From: Ruminococcaceae bacterium UBA7067
GTDB taxonomy: Bacteria; Bacillota; Clostridia; Oscillospirales; Acutalibacteraceae
DNA: 12,630 nucleotides
Direction of reading: 5' to 3'
Assembly (NCBI GenBank): GCA_002493755.1
Contig: DKZT01000025.1
Location: 22,740 to 35,369 of the forward strand
Shown: positions 6,121 to 12,630 of the stretch, one piece after another
Layout: each line of letters opens with the position of its first letter
Position numbering within the stretch: the stretch's first letter is position 1
Position numbers and translations under genes: made by a program
Notes under the pieces: generated by a model
Told to the model about the DNA's origin: nothing
The model's database searches: none
What the model saw: the letters and a program-made list of their open reading frames with translations, nothing else

Positions 6121-8034
6121 TTGAAAAATAAGAAGATTTTGTCGTTGTTATCTGTTGTTATGAGCGCGGTGCTCATTCTGTCTTTCCTGCCTGTCAGCGC
6201 TGTAACCTCTGACAGCAATGATGATGCAACGAATGATACTAATCTAAGCCAAGCTGAAACGGAGCTTACCTTAGGTGATGTTGATTTCAACAAAAAAGTT
6301 TCTTTGGCGGACGCGTTGGAAATTCAGAAATACTCTCTTTCAATAATGGAATTCACCGATGCTCAGGTTCTGTGCGGAGATGTCGATAAAAACAATAAGG
6401 TGAATTTATCGGACTGCGTATTTGTTCAAAAGTATTGCCTTGATTTGTTGTCGGACGATTTGGGAATCGGAAAACCTGTCGGCAATTATAATCCTACCGA
6501 CCCTGCAACCAATCCAACTGCTCCTTCCGAAACAGAAACCGAGTCTGTTACGGCTACTGACCCGGCAAGCGAAACTGAAACAGACAGTACGACCGACTCA
6601 GGCACCGATCCCACACAACAGCCGCCGACAAAACCAACCGACCCGCTTACTGACCCTATTACAGACCCTGCAACTGATCCGACAGAACCGACACAACCGG
6701 ATACGGTAAATCTGAACAAAACATCAATTACGCTCGGTGTCGGTGAAAGCTATACCCTTATTAAAAGCTCTCCGACAGACTCGGACTTGACAAACGCTGT
6801 TTACACAAGCGATAACGAAATATGCACTGTTGTTGATGGTGTCACAGGCAAAATGACAGCCGTAGCTGTCGGCACGGCGATAATAACCATCACAACAAAG
6901 AACGGAGCGACTGCAAGCTGCGAGGTTACGGTAAAAGCCGCGCCTACTTCAATAAGTCTTAATAAAACAACGCTCACCGTTGGCGTTGGTGAAACCTTTG
7001 ATTTTAACAGCTCTCTGCCAAGCGGCGAGGGTGCATACTATATTGTATATTCGAGCAGTAACGAGGCTGTTGCTCCCGTTGAAGCCGCCGGAGGACTTAT
7101 GACGGCGAAAAAGACAGGTACTGCCGAAATAACCGCAGTTACATACAACGGAATAAAGGTTTCCTGTGCTGTCACCGTTAAAAATGCACCAACAAAATTA
7201 CAGCTAAACAGGCTTTCCTTGAAACTCAGCGCAGGTGAAACCTTCGACCTCAACAGCTCATTGCCGAGCGGCGAGGGTGCGTATAGTATTCTTTATTCAA
7301 CAGATAATCCGGAGGTTGCTGAGGTTAAAGCGGCAGGAGGACTTGTAACTGCAAAGGGCAGAGGTATTGCGATTATAACTGCTACCGCCTATAACGGCGT
7401 GAAAGCATATTGTGCTGTTTCAATAGGCAGCAGTGCTAAAACATTGAGCTTTAATAACCTATGTCAATTTCCTGAGCTTCCGACAGGGTGTGAGGTAACT
7501 GCTCTTACATCTGTGCTGAATTACTACGGCTTTGACGTTTCAAAAACGACTATGGCTGATGATTTCTTGCCAAAGCATACAGGACCGTATTATACAGGCG
7601 ACTTCAGATATGAATTTATCGGCGATCCATATACATACAGCGGCTTCGGTTGCTATGCACCGTGTATAGTAACAACTGCTGATAGATATTTTAAATCTAT
7701 CGGCAAATCAGATTTATGGTACGCAGAAAATCTTTCAGGCTGCGCTCCCGAGCTTTTATATGCTCAGATATTAAGAGGAAATCCCGTTGTAATCTGGGCA
7801 ACCTCAGGCTGGGTAATGCCGACAGTAAACGCGGTCTGGACAGGAAGAAACAATGAAACTATCGCCTGGCTTTATCCCGAGCATTGTCTTACTCTTATCG
7901 GCTTTGACCAAAGCAACGGAACAGTCACGGTAAGCGACGACGGAACAGGTACTTCGTACAGCATTTCAATGAGCACATTTGTAAGTGTGTTCAAGGGAAT
8001 GGGAAATCAGGCTGTAATTTTAAAAAAGAAATAA
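6121..8034 (+). CDS. Secreted dockerin / Big_2 / C39-like cysteine peptidase protein
   Basis: Exported multidomain protein of 637 aa. The start is the TTG at 6121, 8 bases after GGAG (6109-6112); a GTG at 6112 lies inside the ribosome site. Order: signal peptide (1-27); a type I dockerin with two calcium loops at 51-110 (D53-D55-N57-K59-D64 and D87-D89-N91-K93-D98); a Thr/Pro/Asp-rich linker (about 123-194); three bacterial Ig-like group 2 domains (about 195-272, 275-354, 357-436); and a C39-like (Peptidase_C39_2) papain-fold domain at about 443-635. The likely catalytic residues are Cys457 (PTGCEVTAL), His588 (PEHCLTLIGF) and Asp606/607. The dockerin should plug the protein into a cohesin scaffold elsewhere in the genome, as part of a cellulosome- or amylosome-like complex. 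The substrate is unknown. Unusually, the dockerin is N-terminal. It is probably cotranscribed with radA. Confidence 0.88.
   Translation: MKNKKILSLLSVVMSAVLILSFLPVSAVTSDSNDDATNDTNLSQAETELTLGDVDFNKKVSLADALEIQKYSLSIMEFTDAQVLCGDVDKNNKVNLSDCVFVQKYCLDLLSDDLGIGKPVGNYNPTDPATNPTAPSETETESVTATDPASETETDSTTDSGTDPTQQPPTKPTDPLTDPITDPATDPTEPTQPDTVNLNKTSITLGVGESYTLIKSSPTDSDLTNAVYTSDNEICTVVDGVTGKMTAVAVGTAIITITTKNGATASCEVTVKAAPTSISLNKTTLTVGVGETFDFNSSLPSGEGAYYIVYSSSNEAVAPVEAAGGLMTAKKTGTAEITAVTYNGIKVSCAVTVKNAPTKLQLNRLSLKLSAGETFDLNSSLPSGEGAYSILYSTDNPEVAEVKAAGGLVTAKGRGIAIITATAYNGVKAYCAVSIGSSAKTLSFNNLCQFPELPTGCEVTALTSVLNYYGFDVSKTTMADDFLPKHTGPYYTGDFRYEFIGDPYTYSGFGCYAPCIVTTADRYFKSIGKSDLWYAENLSGCAPELLYAQILRGNPVVIWATSGWVMPTVNAVWTGRNNETIAWLYPEHCLTLIGFDQSNGTVTVSDDGTGTSYSISMSTFVSVFKGMGNQAVILKKK
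6988..7431 (+). repeat. Tandem duplication of Big_2 coding unit
   Basis: Two copies 246 bases (82 codons) apart, about 6988-7185 and 7234-7431. They encode closely similar Ig-like domains sharing NSSLPSGEGAY and AAGGL motifs, and NSSLPSGEGAY is encoded with near-identical DNA. The first Big_2 domain (6703-6939) is more divergent, so copies 2 and 3 look like a later duplication. Confidence 0.75.
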
Positions 8035-8061
8035 AGTAATCAAAGTTACGAGGAAATAACA

Positions 8062-9438
8062 ATGGCAAAGATTAAAAGCGTATATATTTGTTCAAGCTGC
8101 GGATATGAATCTGCAAAATGGCTGGGAAAATGCCCGGGCTGCGGCGAATGGAATTCTATGAATGAGGAAATAAAGGAAACCGTTAAGGCAAAATCACCTG
8201 CCTCATCTCTTTCCAAATCCGCGATTTATTCTCCTCCTCAGGAGATTACCAAAATTGATACAGACGATGAAAAAAGATACTTAACCGGCTCAAAGGAATT
8301 AAACCGTGTTCTCGGCGGAGGTCTTGTGAAAGGCTCGCTTGTTTTGATTGGCGGCGACCCGGGAATCGGAAAATCGACCATGCTGATGCAGGTTTGCGAT
8401 CATATGGGTAAGGACGGACGCAAGGTATTGTATGTTTCGGGTGAGGAATCAAAGCGGCAAATCAAGCTCAGAGCCTCAAGGCTCGGCGTTGAGGGCGAAA
8501 ATATTTTTCTGTATACCGAAACAGATTGCCAGACAATCTGCGAAATAATAAAGGAGGAAGCTCCCGGGCTTGTCGTGATTGATTCAATCCAGACTATGAG
8601 CATATCTGATTTAAGCTCGTCACCGGGCAGTGTTACTCAGGTCAGAGAATGCACTAATATGTTTATGCGCTGTGCAAAAAGCCTTGATGTACCTATTATT
8701 GTTGTCGGTCACGTTAATAAAGACGGTGCAATAGCCGGACCTAAGGTGCTTGAGCATATTGTTGACACCGTATTGTATTTCGAGGGCGACAAACAGATGA
8801 CCTACCGCATTTTGCGAGCGATTAAGAACAGATACGGCTCTACTAACGAAATCGGTGTACTGGAAATGAGCGACAAGGGACTGTTTGATGTTGCAAATCC
8901 GTCGCTTATGCTTCTCTCGGGCAGACCAAAAAATGTCAGCGGAACCTGCGTTGCCTGCGCTATGGAGGGTACAAGACCTATTCTCGCAGAGGTTCAGGGT
9001 CTTGTTTGTGCAAGCGGCTACGGCAATCCTCGCAGAATGGCAACAGGCTTTGATTTTAACAGAATGTCGCTTCTTCTTGCAGTTTTAGAAAAAAGAGCAG
9101 GCTTTTATTTCTCGAATGCCGACGCTTACTTAAATATTGTAGGAGGGCTAAGGCTTGACGAGCCTGCCGTTGACCTTGCTGTTGCCATAGCTCTTGTGAG
9201 CAGCTTAAAGGACAAGCCGATTGATGAATGCACGCTTGCTTTCGGCGAGCTTGGTCTTGCAGGCGAAATCAGGGCAGTTTCTCACTGTGAGCTTAGAATC
9301 AGCGAGGCGCAAAGACTTGGGTTTAAGCGTTGTATTGTTCCGTATTACAGCCTGAAAAATATTAACAAGGCGAATTATCCCGGAATTGAAATTATCGGTG
9401 TGAAAAATATCAGGGAGGCATTTTCAGCGATTTCCTGA
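8062..9438 (+). CDS. radA: DNA repair protein RadA (Sms)
   Basis: RecA-related ATPase of 458 aa, full family length, which helps process recombination intermediates by promoting branch migration. The order is canonical: a four-cysteine zinc finger (C10-x2-C13, C24-x2-C27); an ATPase core with Walker A GGDPGIGKST at 97-106, Walker B LVVIDSIQT at 170-178 and GHVNKDG at 216-222; the RadA-specific KNRYGS motif at 255-260 (usually KNRFG); and a C-terminal Lon-protease-like domain (about 290-458) with NIVGG (358-362) and EPAVDLAVA (367-375). The start is the ATG at 8062 behind AGGA at 8051-8054. It follows the dockerin gene by 27 bases with no terminator visible, so it probably shares that promoter. 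This cytoplasmic housekeeping gene has no obvious functional link with its secreted neighbour. Confidence 0.97.
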   Translation: MAKIKSVYICSSCGYESAKWLGKCPGCGEWNSMNEEIKETVKAKSPASSLSKSAIYSPPQEITKIDTDDEKRYLTGSKELNRVLGGGLVKGSLVLIGGDPGIGKSTMLMQVCDHMGKDGRKVLYVSGEESKRQIKLRASRLGVEGENIFLYTETDCQTICEIIKEEAPGLVVIDSIQTMSISDLSSSPGSVTQVRECTNMFMRCAKSLDVPIIVVGHVNKDGAIAGPKVLEHIVDTVLYFEGDKQMTYRILRAIKNRYGSTNEIGVLEMSDKGLFDVANPSLMLLSGRPKNVSGTCVACAMEGTRPILAEVQGLVCASGYGNPRRMATGFDFNRMSLLLAVLEKRAGFYFSNADAYLNIVGGLRLDEPAVDLAVAIALVSSLKDKPIDECTLAFGELGLAGEIRAVSHCELRISEAQRLGFKRCIVPYYSLKNINKANYPGIEIIGVKNIREAFSAIS

Positions 9439-9512
9439 TAATTTTGCTTAAGTGACTTATACATTAATTGCGAATTTTTAATTGAAATTTTACGCTTTAT
9501 ACACTGTATTTT

Positions 9513-9541
9513 TTGTCAAATTATAAACGTAAATTTATTAT
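9513..9541 (+). promoter_or_regulatory. Near-consensus promoter of the exporter operon
   Basis: The -35 TTGTCA (9513-9518), a 17-base spacer and -10 TATTAT (9536-9541), each one base from consensus. The predicted start near 9548 gives a ~66-base leader before the GTG at 9614. No clear terminator separates it from radA, so some read-through is possible. Confidence 0.7.
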
Positions 9542-9552
9542 CGAAATATATA

Positions 9553-9607
9553 CACTCCCATTAATAATAACACGCTATTCGATTAATAATAAAGTAGCAA
9601 GGGAGTG
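9553..9607 (+). promoter_or_regulatory. 5' leader stem-loop that can mask the Shine-Dalgarno site
   Basis: CACTCCC (9553-9559) is the exact complement of GGGAGTG (9601-9607), which contains the ribosome site of the next gene. Directly inside, ATTAAT (9560-9565) pairs with ATTAAT (9582-9587) and AATA (9566-9569) with TATT (9576-9579) around a 6-base loop. A CG bulge and a 13-base 3'-side bulge remain. In total 17 bp can form within the predicted leader. Confidence 0.5.
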
Positions 9608-9613
9608 GTGGCA

Positions 9614-10645
9614 GTGGTAAAAAAAACAACACTGATGGCTTTTACGGCGATTACAATATCATTATTTTTTACAATAAGTGCAATTATAATCTCGCAGGTT
9701 CCGAATGTAAGTGTGATTACCGTTGATTCCCAGACGGTTACCTCAACAGTAGCCTGCACAGGAAGAATAGAATATTGCAATGATAAAACAATAAACGCTA
9801 CACAGCTTTCTCAAGTAAGCGAAGTATTTGTTTCAGAGGGCGACATTATTAAAAAAGGCGAAAAGCTGTATTCAACTGTGATACGCTCGGCAGAATCTGT
9901 GGATTCAGCCGATAAGAGCGTTAATCTCGCCGATAAAAATGAAATAATAAAGTCGGTTTTAAGCGGAAATATAAATTCGCTTGATGACTATAATCAAGAC
10001 GGTATTGCTATATCCTTGAATAACACTGCCGGCAGTGATTCCATTACTGTTTACAGTGAATACGACGGAGTTATCGGTGAGGTAAACATTAAAAGCGGTC
10101 AGCTCATATCTCCGGGAGATGAATTGTTCAAGATTGCAAGGTCAGACTCAATACAGGCAAGGCTTGATGTGAGTGAGAGCAAAATCGCCGATATTAAATT
10201 GGGGCAGGAAGCTATAGTGTCCTGCAACGCTCTGAAAAACAGTAAAATGAAGGGCAAGGTCACAAAAATAGGCAATGTTGCAAAACAGAGCGCAACTGCG
10301 GCAGGCAAGGAAACTACCATTGATGTTATTGTTAAGATAGACAGCGGCTTAAGCGACAAAATCAAACCGGGTTATTCTGTAAAATGCAATATAACCGTTG
10401 GCAGTAAAGACAACGCAGTAATACTTCCTTACGAATCAATTAAATATGACGACAGCGGAAAAGAGTATGTTTTGTGCTATTCCGATACCGGGATATGTGA
10501 AAAAAGACAGGTGAAAACAGGGGAAGAGTACAAAAATGGGGTAGAGGTGCTTTCCGGCGTTGACGAAAATGAGCTTGTCCTCTCCTCTCCTGACGGAATA
10601 ACCGAGCAATGCTTTGCAAAAGCTACGGAGGAGAAAAATGATTGA
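9614..10645 (+). CDS. HlyD/MacA-like membrane fusion (adaptor) protein of an ABC exporter
   Basis: Membrane-anchored extracytoplasmic protein of 343 aa, like the YknX/MacA adaptors that work with MacB-type permeases. A single N-terminal helix (about 7-28) anchors it. A split biotinyl/lipoyl-like domain follows: half one at about 60-90 (VSEVFVSEGDIIKKGEKLYS) and half two at about 148-178 (EYDGVIGEVNIKSGQLISPG). The connecting piece of about 57 residues is too short for the long helical hairpin of Gram-negative MacA. Then come a beta-barrel domain (about 179-263) and a membrane-proximal domain (about 264-330). The start is the GTG at 9614, 8 bases after GGGAG; GTGs at 9605 and 9608 overlap that site. 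It overlaps the permease gene by 8 bases. The substrate is unknown. Confidence 0.85.
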   Translation: MVKKTTLMAFTAITISLFFTISAIIISQVPNVSVITVDSQTVTSTVACTGRIEYCNDKTINATQLSQVSEVFVSEGDIIKKGEKLYSTVIRSAESVDSADKSVNLADKNEIIKSVLSGNINSLDDYNQDGIAISLNNTAGSDSITVYSEYDGVIGEVNIKSGQLISPGDELFKIARSDSIQARLDVSESKIADIKLGQEAIVSCNALKNSKMKGKVTKIGNVAKQSATAAGKETTIDVIVKIDSGLSDKIKPGYSVKCNITVGSKDNAVILPYESIKYDDSGKEYVLCYSDTGICEKRQVKTGEEYKNGVEVLSGVDENELVLSSPDGITEQCFAKATEEKND

Positions 10646-11822
10646 AACTCTTTCATATGCAATGCGTAATATTTTCCGCAAAAAAAGCAGAGCCGTCCTG
10701 CTAATGATTGGTATAATTATAGGGGTAACATCAGTTATCGTTATAAGCTGTATAAGCGCTTGCGGTACTACCGCCGTGAACAATGAGCTTGACAGTCTTG
10801 GTTTAAGCGGAATGAATATCTCCGTTAAGGAAGGTAAGAAGCTTCCGCTGACAAATTCGGAGCTTGATATTGTTTTGGCGAACAATTATATTGACAGTGC
10901 AACGCCGGTTATGGCTCTTCCGTCAAGCTTCCAGCTGGGTGACAGCAGCAGTGAGGTGATAACCTGGGGCATCAATGAAACTGCACAGGATACGGTGTCG
11001 CTTAAGGTGTTGTTCGGCAGGTTTTTTGACAAGAATGACATTGCGTCATCAGCCAGAGTTTGTATGGTTGACAAAGCATTTTCCAGCCAGAATTTCGGCA
11101 CAGATAATATTGTCGGTAATACGATAAGCGTTAATATAAACGGTGCGATTGAAGATTACAGAGTAGTAGGTGTATTAAAAACGGGAAGCGGTATGCTTCA
11201 AAATGCTCTTACAGGATATGTTCCCAGCTTTGTATATATTCCGTATACAACAGCCTCGGAGATAACAGGTCAGAATAACTACAACCAGATAATTACAAAG
11301 CTTAAAGCCGGAGCAGACATTGACAAGCTATCGGATCGAATCACAAAAAATCTGAATTATTCACAGGGCATTGACAGCGGATACACGGCAACGAATACTG
11401 CAAAGCAGAGGGATATACTCGCAAATATTCTGAATATTGTAACGCTTGTTCTTACGGCTATCGGCGCAATATCTCTTATTGTAGCAGGACTGAGTATAAT
11501 GACGGTAATGCTTGTGTCTGTATCGGAAAGGAAAAGAGAAATAGGTATCAAAAAATCAATCGGTGCTTCAAAGAGAAAAATCGTCAGTGAGTTTCTGACC
11601 GAAGCTTTTCTTTTGTCATTTTTAGGCGCGGCTATGGGTGTTGCGCTCGGACTTGTCATATCGTATATAGGCACAGCTATGATGGAAATGACGTTGATTA
11701 TTGATTGGAAATCAATAGGCTTTACAGTCTTGTTTGCAATAATTTCGGGTGTAATTTTCGGCGTTTACCCATCAATCAAAGCCGCAAAGCTTAAGCCTAT
11801 TGATGCTCTGAAATACGAATAA
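10638..11822 (+). CDS. MacB/FtsX-like ABC transporter permease
   Basis: Permease of 394 aa with the type VII ABC (MacB) layout. One N-terminal helix (about 20-42) is followed by a large extracytoplasmic domain (about 43-262) and three C-terminal helices (about 265-293, 317-345, 358-378). Family marks are RNIFRKKSRAVLLMIGIIIGV (10-30), the coupling-helix region SVSERKREIGIKKSIGASKRK (294-314) and the C-terminal YPSIKAAKLKPIDALKYE (377-394). It should pair as a homodimer with the adaptor encoded upstream and with an ATPase. The usual MacB-type ATPase gene is absent: the adaptor gene abuts this one and an unrelated gene follows. The start is the ATG at 10638 with GGAGGAG at 10627-10633; the in-frame start at 10614 has no such site. 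Possible cargoes are peptides, antimicrobials or lipids. Confidence 0.9.
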   Translation: MIETLSYAMRNIFRKKSRAVLLMIGIIIGVTSVIVISCISACGTTAVNNELDSLGLSGMNISVKEGKKLPLTNSELDIVLANNYIDSATPVMALPSSFQLGDSSSEVITWGINETAQDTVSLKVLFGRFFDKNDIASSARVCMVDKAFSSQNFGTDNIVGNTISVNINGAIEDYRVVGVLKTGSGMLQNALTGYVPSFVYIPYTTASEITGQNNYNQIITKLKAGADIDKLSDRITKNLNYSQGIDSGYTATNTAKQRDILANILNIVTLVLTAIGAISLIVAGLSIMTVMLVSVSERKREIGIKKSIGASKRKIVSEFLTEAFLLSFLGAAMGVALGLVISYIGTAMMEMTLIIDWKSIGFTVLFAIISGVIFGVYPSIKAAKLKPIDALKYE

Positions 11823-11837
11823 CACGAGGTAACATCT

Positions 11838-12578
11838 ATGAGAAATCCAAATCTTCCTCAGGAGAAAATCAAGTCTGTCGTAGTATCGACTGAATACGCA
11901 TATGTTACAGATGAGCTGAAAAAGCTCGGAATTTCGATAATAAGCAGTGTTGAAGCCTGCGACTTACCGTTTTATGAAAGGTTTCACGCAGATATGGAGA
12001 TTCATAATTTCGGAAACGACGCCTATTTCCTACGGAACAGTTGTTCGCTTCTTAAAAAAGAGATTATAAGAGTAAATTCCGATGCAAATATAATAATTGA
12101 AAGTCAAAGCATTTCCGAAAAATACCCGAACAATATCAGCCTGAACGGAGCTTTTATAGGCGATTTTTATATATGTAATGAAAGCCACAGTAACAATGAA
12201 TTACTGCGGCGATACATAGAAAACGGTATTAAAATAATAAATGTCAAGCAAGGCTACACAAAATGTTCAACTGTAATTGTCAGCCACAACGCAATAATAA
12301 CCGATGATGACGACGTATACAATAAATGCAAATGCATTAAGGATATTGACATACTTAAAGCTGATAAAGGTTCTGTACGACTGCGTGGCTATGATTACGG
12401 ATTTATCGGCGGCTGTTCATTCAAGCTTGATAAAAACACGCTTGCATTTTGCGGTGATGTCAGAACTCACAGTGATTACCATAACATCAAGACTTTTTGT
12501 AAAAATCATAATGTTGATCTGTTAAGCCTGAGTAATGATGCCTTGACTGATATCGGCGGATTGGTCGCTGTAAAATAG
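11838..12578 (+). CDS. DUF6873-like protein (possible guanidino-modifying-enzyme fold)
   Basis: Cytoplasmic protein of 246 aa with no signal peptide or membrane helix. I place it in the DUF6873 family from its overall pattern, though without a search this is moderate confidence. That family is annotated as having the arginine-deiminase-like GME fold. Possible active-site segments are FHADMEIH (49-56), NVKQGYTKCS (135-144), the acidic ITDDDDVY (154-161), GFIGGCSF (188-195), FCGDVRTHSDY (204-214) and LTDIGG (236-241). The His/Asp/Cys content would suit a GME-type enzyme, but I cannot assign a catalytic triad or substrate. The start is the ATG at 11838 behind CGAGGT (11825-11830), only 15 bases after the permease stop, so it is probably cotranscribed. 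Two short hairpins follow the stop. Confidence 0.8.
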   Translation: MRNPNLPQEKIKSVVVSTEYAYVTDELKKLGISIISSVEACDLPFYERFHADMEIHNFGNDAYFLRNSCSLLKKEIIRVNSDANIIIESQSISEKYPNNISLNGAFIGDFYICNESHSNNELLRRYIENGIKIINVKQGYTKCSTVIVSHNAIITDDDDVYNKCKCIKDIDILKADKGSVRLRGYDYGFIGGCSFKLDKNTLAFCGDVRTHSDYHNIKTFCKNHNVDLLSLSNDALTDIGGLVAVK

Positions 12579-12593
12579 CTCTATTTGTTTTTC
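12573..12593 (+). terminator. Weak stem with T run overlapping the last stop
   Basis: AAATA (12573-12577) pairs with TATTT (12582-12586) around a 4-base loop, followed by GTTTTTCT. It is AT-only and short, so a marginal terminator; the inverted repeat just downstream is the better candidate. Confidence 0.3.
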
Positions 12594-12604
12594 TATCCCC
12601 TAAA

Positions 12605-12630
12605 CTACACAAAATATTCATTTTGTGTAG
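12605..12630. terminator. Perfect 11-bp inverted repeat at the window edge, likely terminator
   Basis: CTACACAAAAT (12605-12615) and ATTTTGTGTAG (12620-12630) are exact complements around an ATTC loop. It lies 27 bases after the last stop codon. The window ends at the foot of the stem, so a following T run cannot be seen and the stem may extend further. It could act in both directions if a converging gene lies beyond. Confidence 0.6.

Noticed and set aside
6422..6719. Frames on both strands opposite the dockerin linker
   Set aside because: Created by the repetitive Thr/Pro/Asp-coding DNA; their Gly/Ser/Val or Gln/Leu/Thr repeats are mirror effects.
9439..9512. Terminator after radA
   Set aside because: Only short AT-rich self-complementary bits, such as one near TTAAGTGACTTA, are present; none has a proper stem, loop and T run.
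1..12630. CRISPR array, tRNA, rRNA, insertion sequence or phage genes
   Set aside because: No regularly spaced repeats, no tRNA-like cloverleaf or rRNA sequence recognised, and no transposase, integrase or attachment-site pair seen.

Overview
The window carries ten protein genes, all on the + strand, closely packed in four or five transcription units. Composition is moderately AT-rich, Shine-Dalgarno sites are strong, and there is a type I dockerin protein, a Firmicutes-style ECF transporter and a DUF6873-like protein. Together these suggest a gut Clostridia member of the Oscillospiraceae (Ruminococcus / Eubacterium siraeum-like). The genus is inference; no rRNA or other marker is present.

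Region 1 (5-5375) is one tight operon of five genes. It encodes a membrane-anchored secreted alpha/alpha-barrel protein, a DUF4430 lipoprotein, an ECF T component, a fused double ECF ATPase, and an ECF S component. The first two resemble the alpha and beta domains of animal intrinsic factor/transcobalamin, split into two surface proteins. The unit therefore reads as a corrinoid (vitamin B12-type) capture-and-import system. This is the most interesting content of the window. The promoter, and any riboswitch, lie upstream of the window.

Region 2 (5376-5741) is a 366-base T-rich intergenic stretch with a long imperfect palindrome and a good promoter. It leads into a small XRE-type regulator gene (5742-5990), which ends in a textbook intrinsic terminator.

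Region 3 (6057-9438) has a promoter with an extended -10 element and a repeated 10-mer. It drives a secreted dockerin / Big_2 / C39-like cysteine peptidase protein, followed 27 bases later by radA with no visible terminator between them.

Region 4 (9513-12630) has a near-consensus promoter and a 5' leader that can fold so as to hide the ribosome binding site of the first gene. The genes are a HlyD/MacA-like membrane fusion protein, a MacB/FtsX-like permease and a DUF6873-like protein. No ATPase gene is present for this exporter. The window ends inside or at the end of a perfect 11-bp inverted repeat, probably a terminator.
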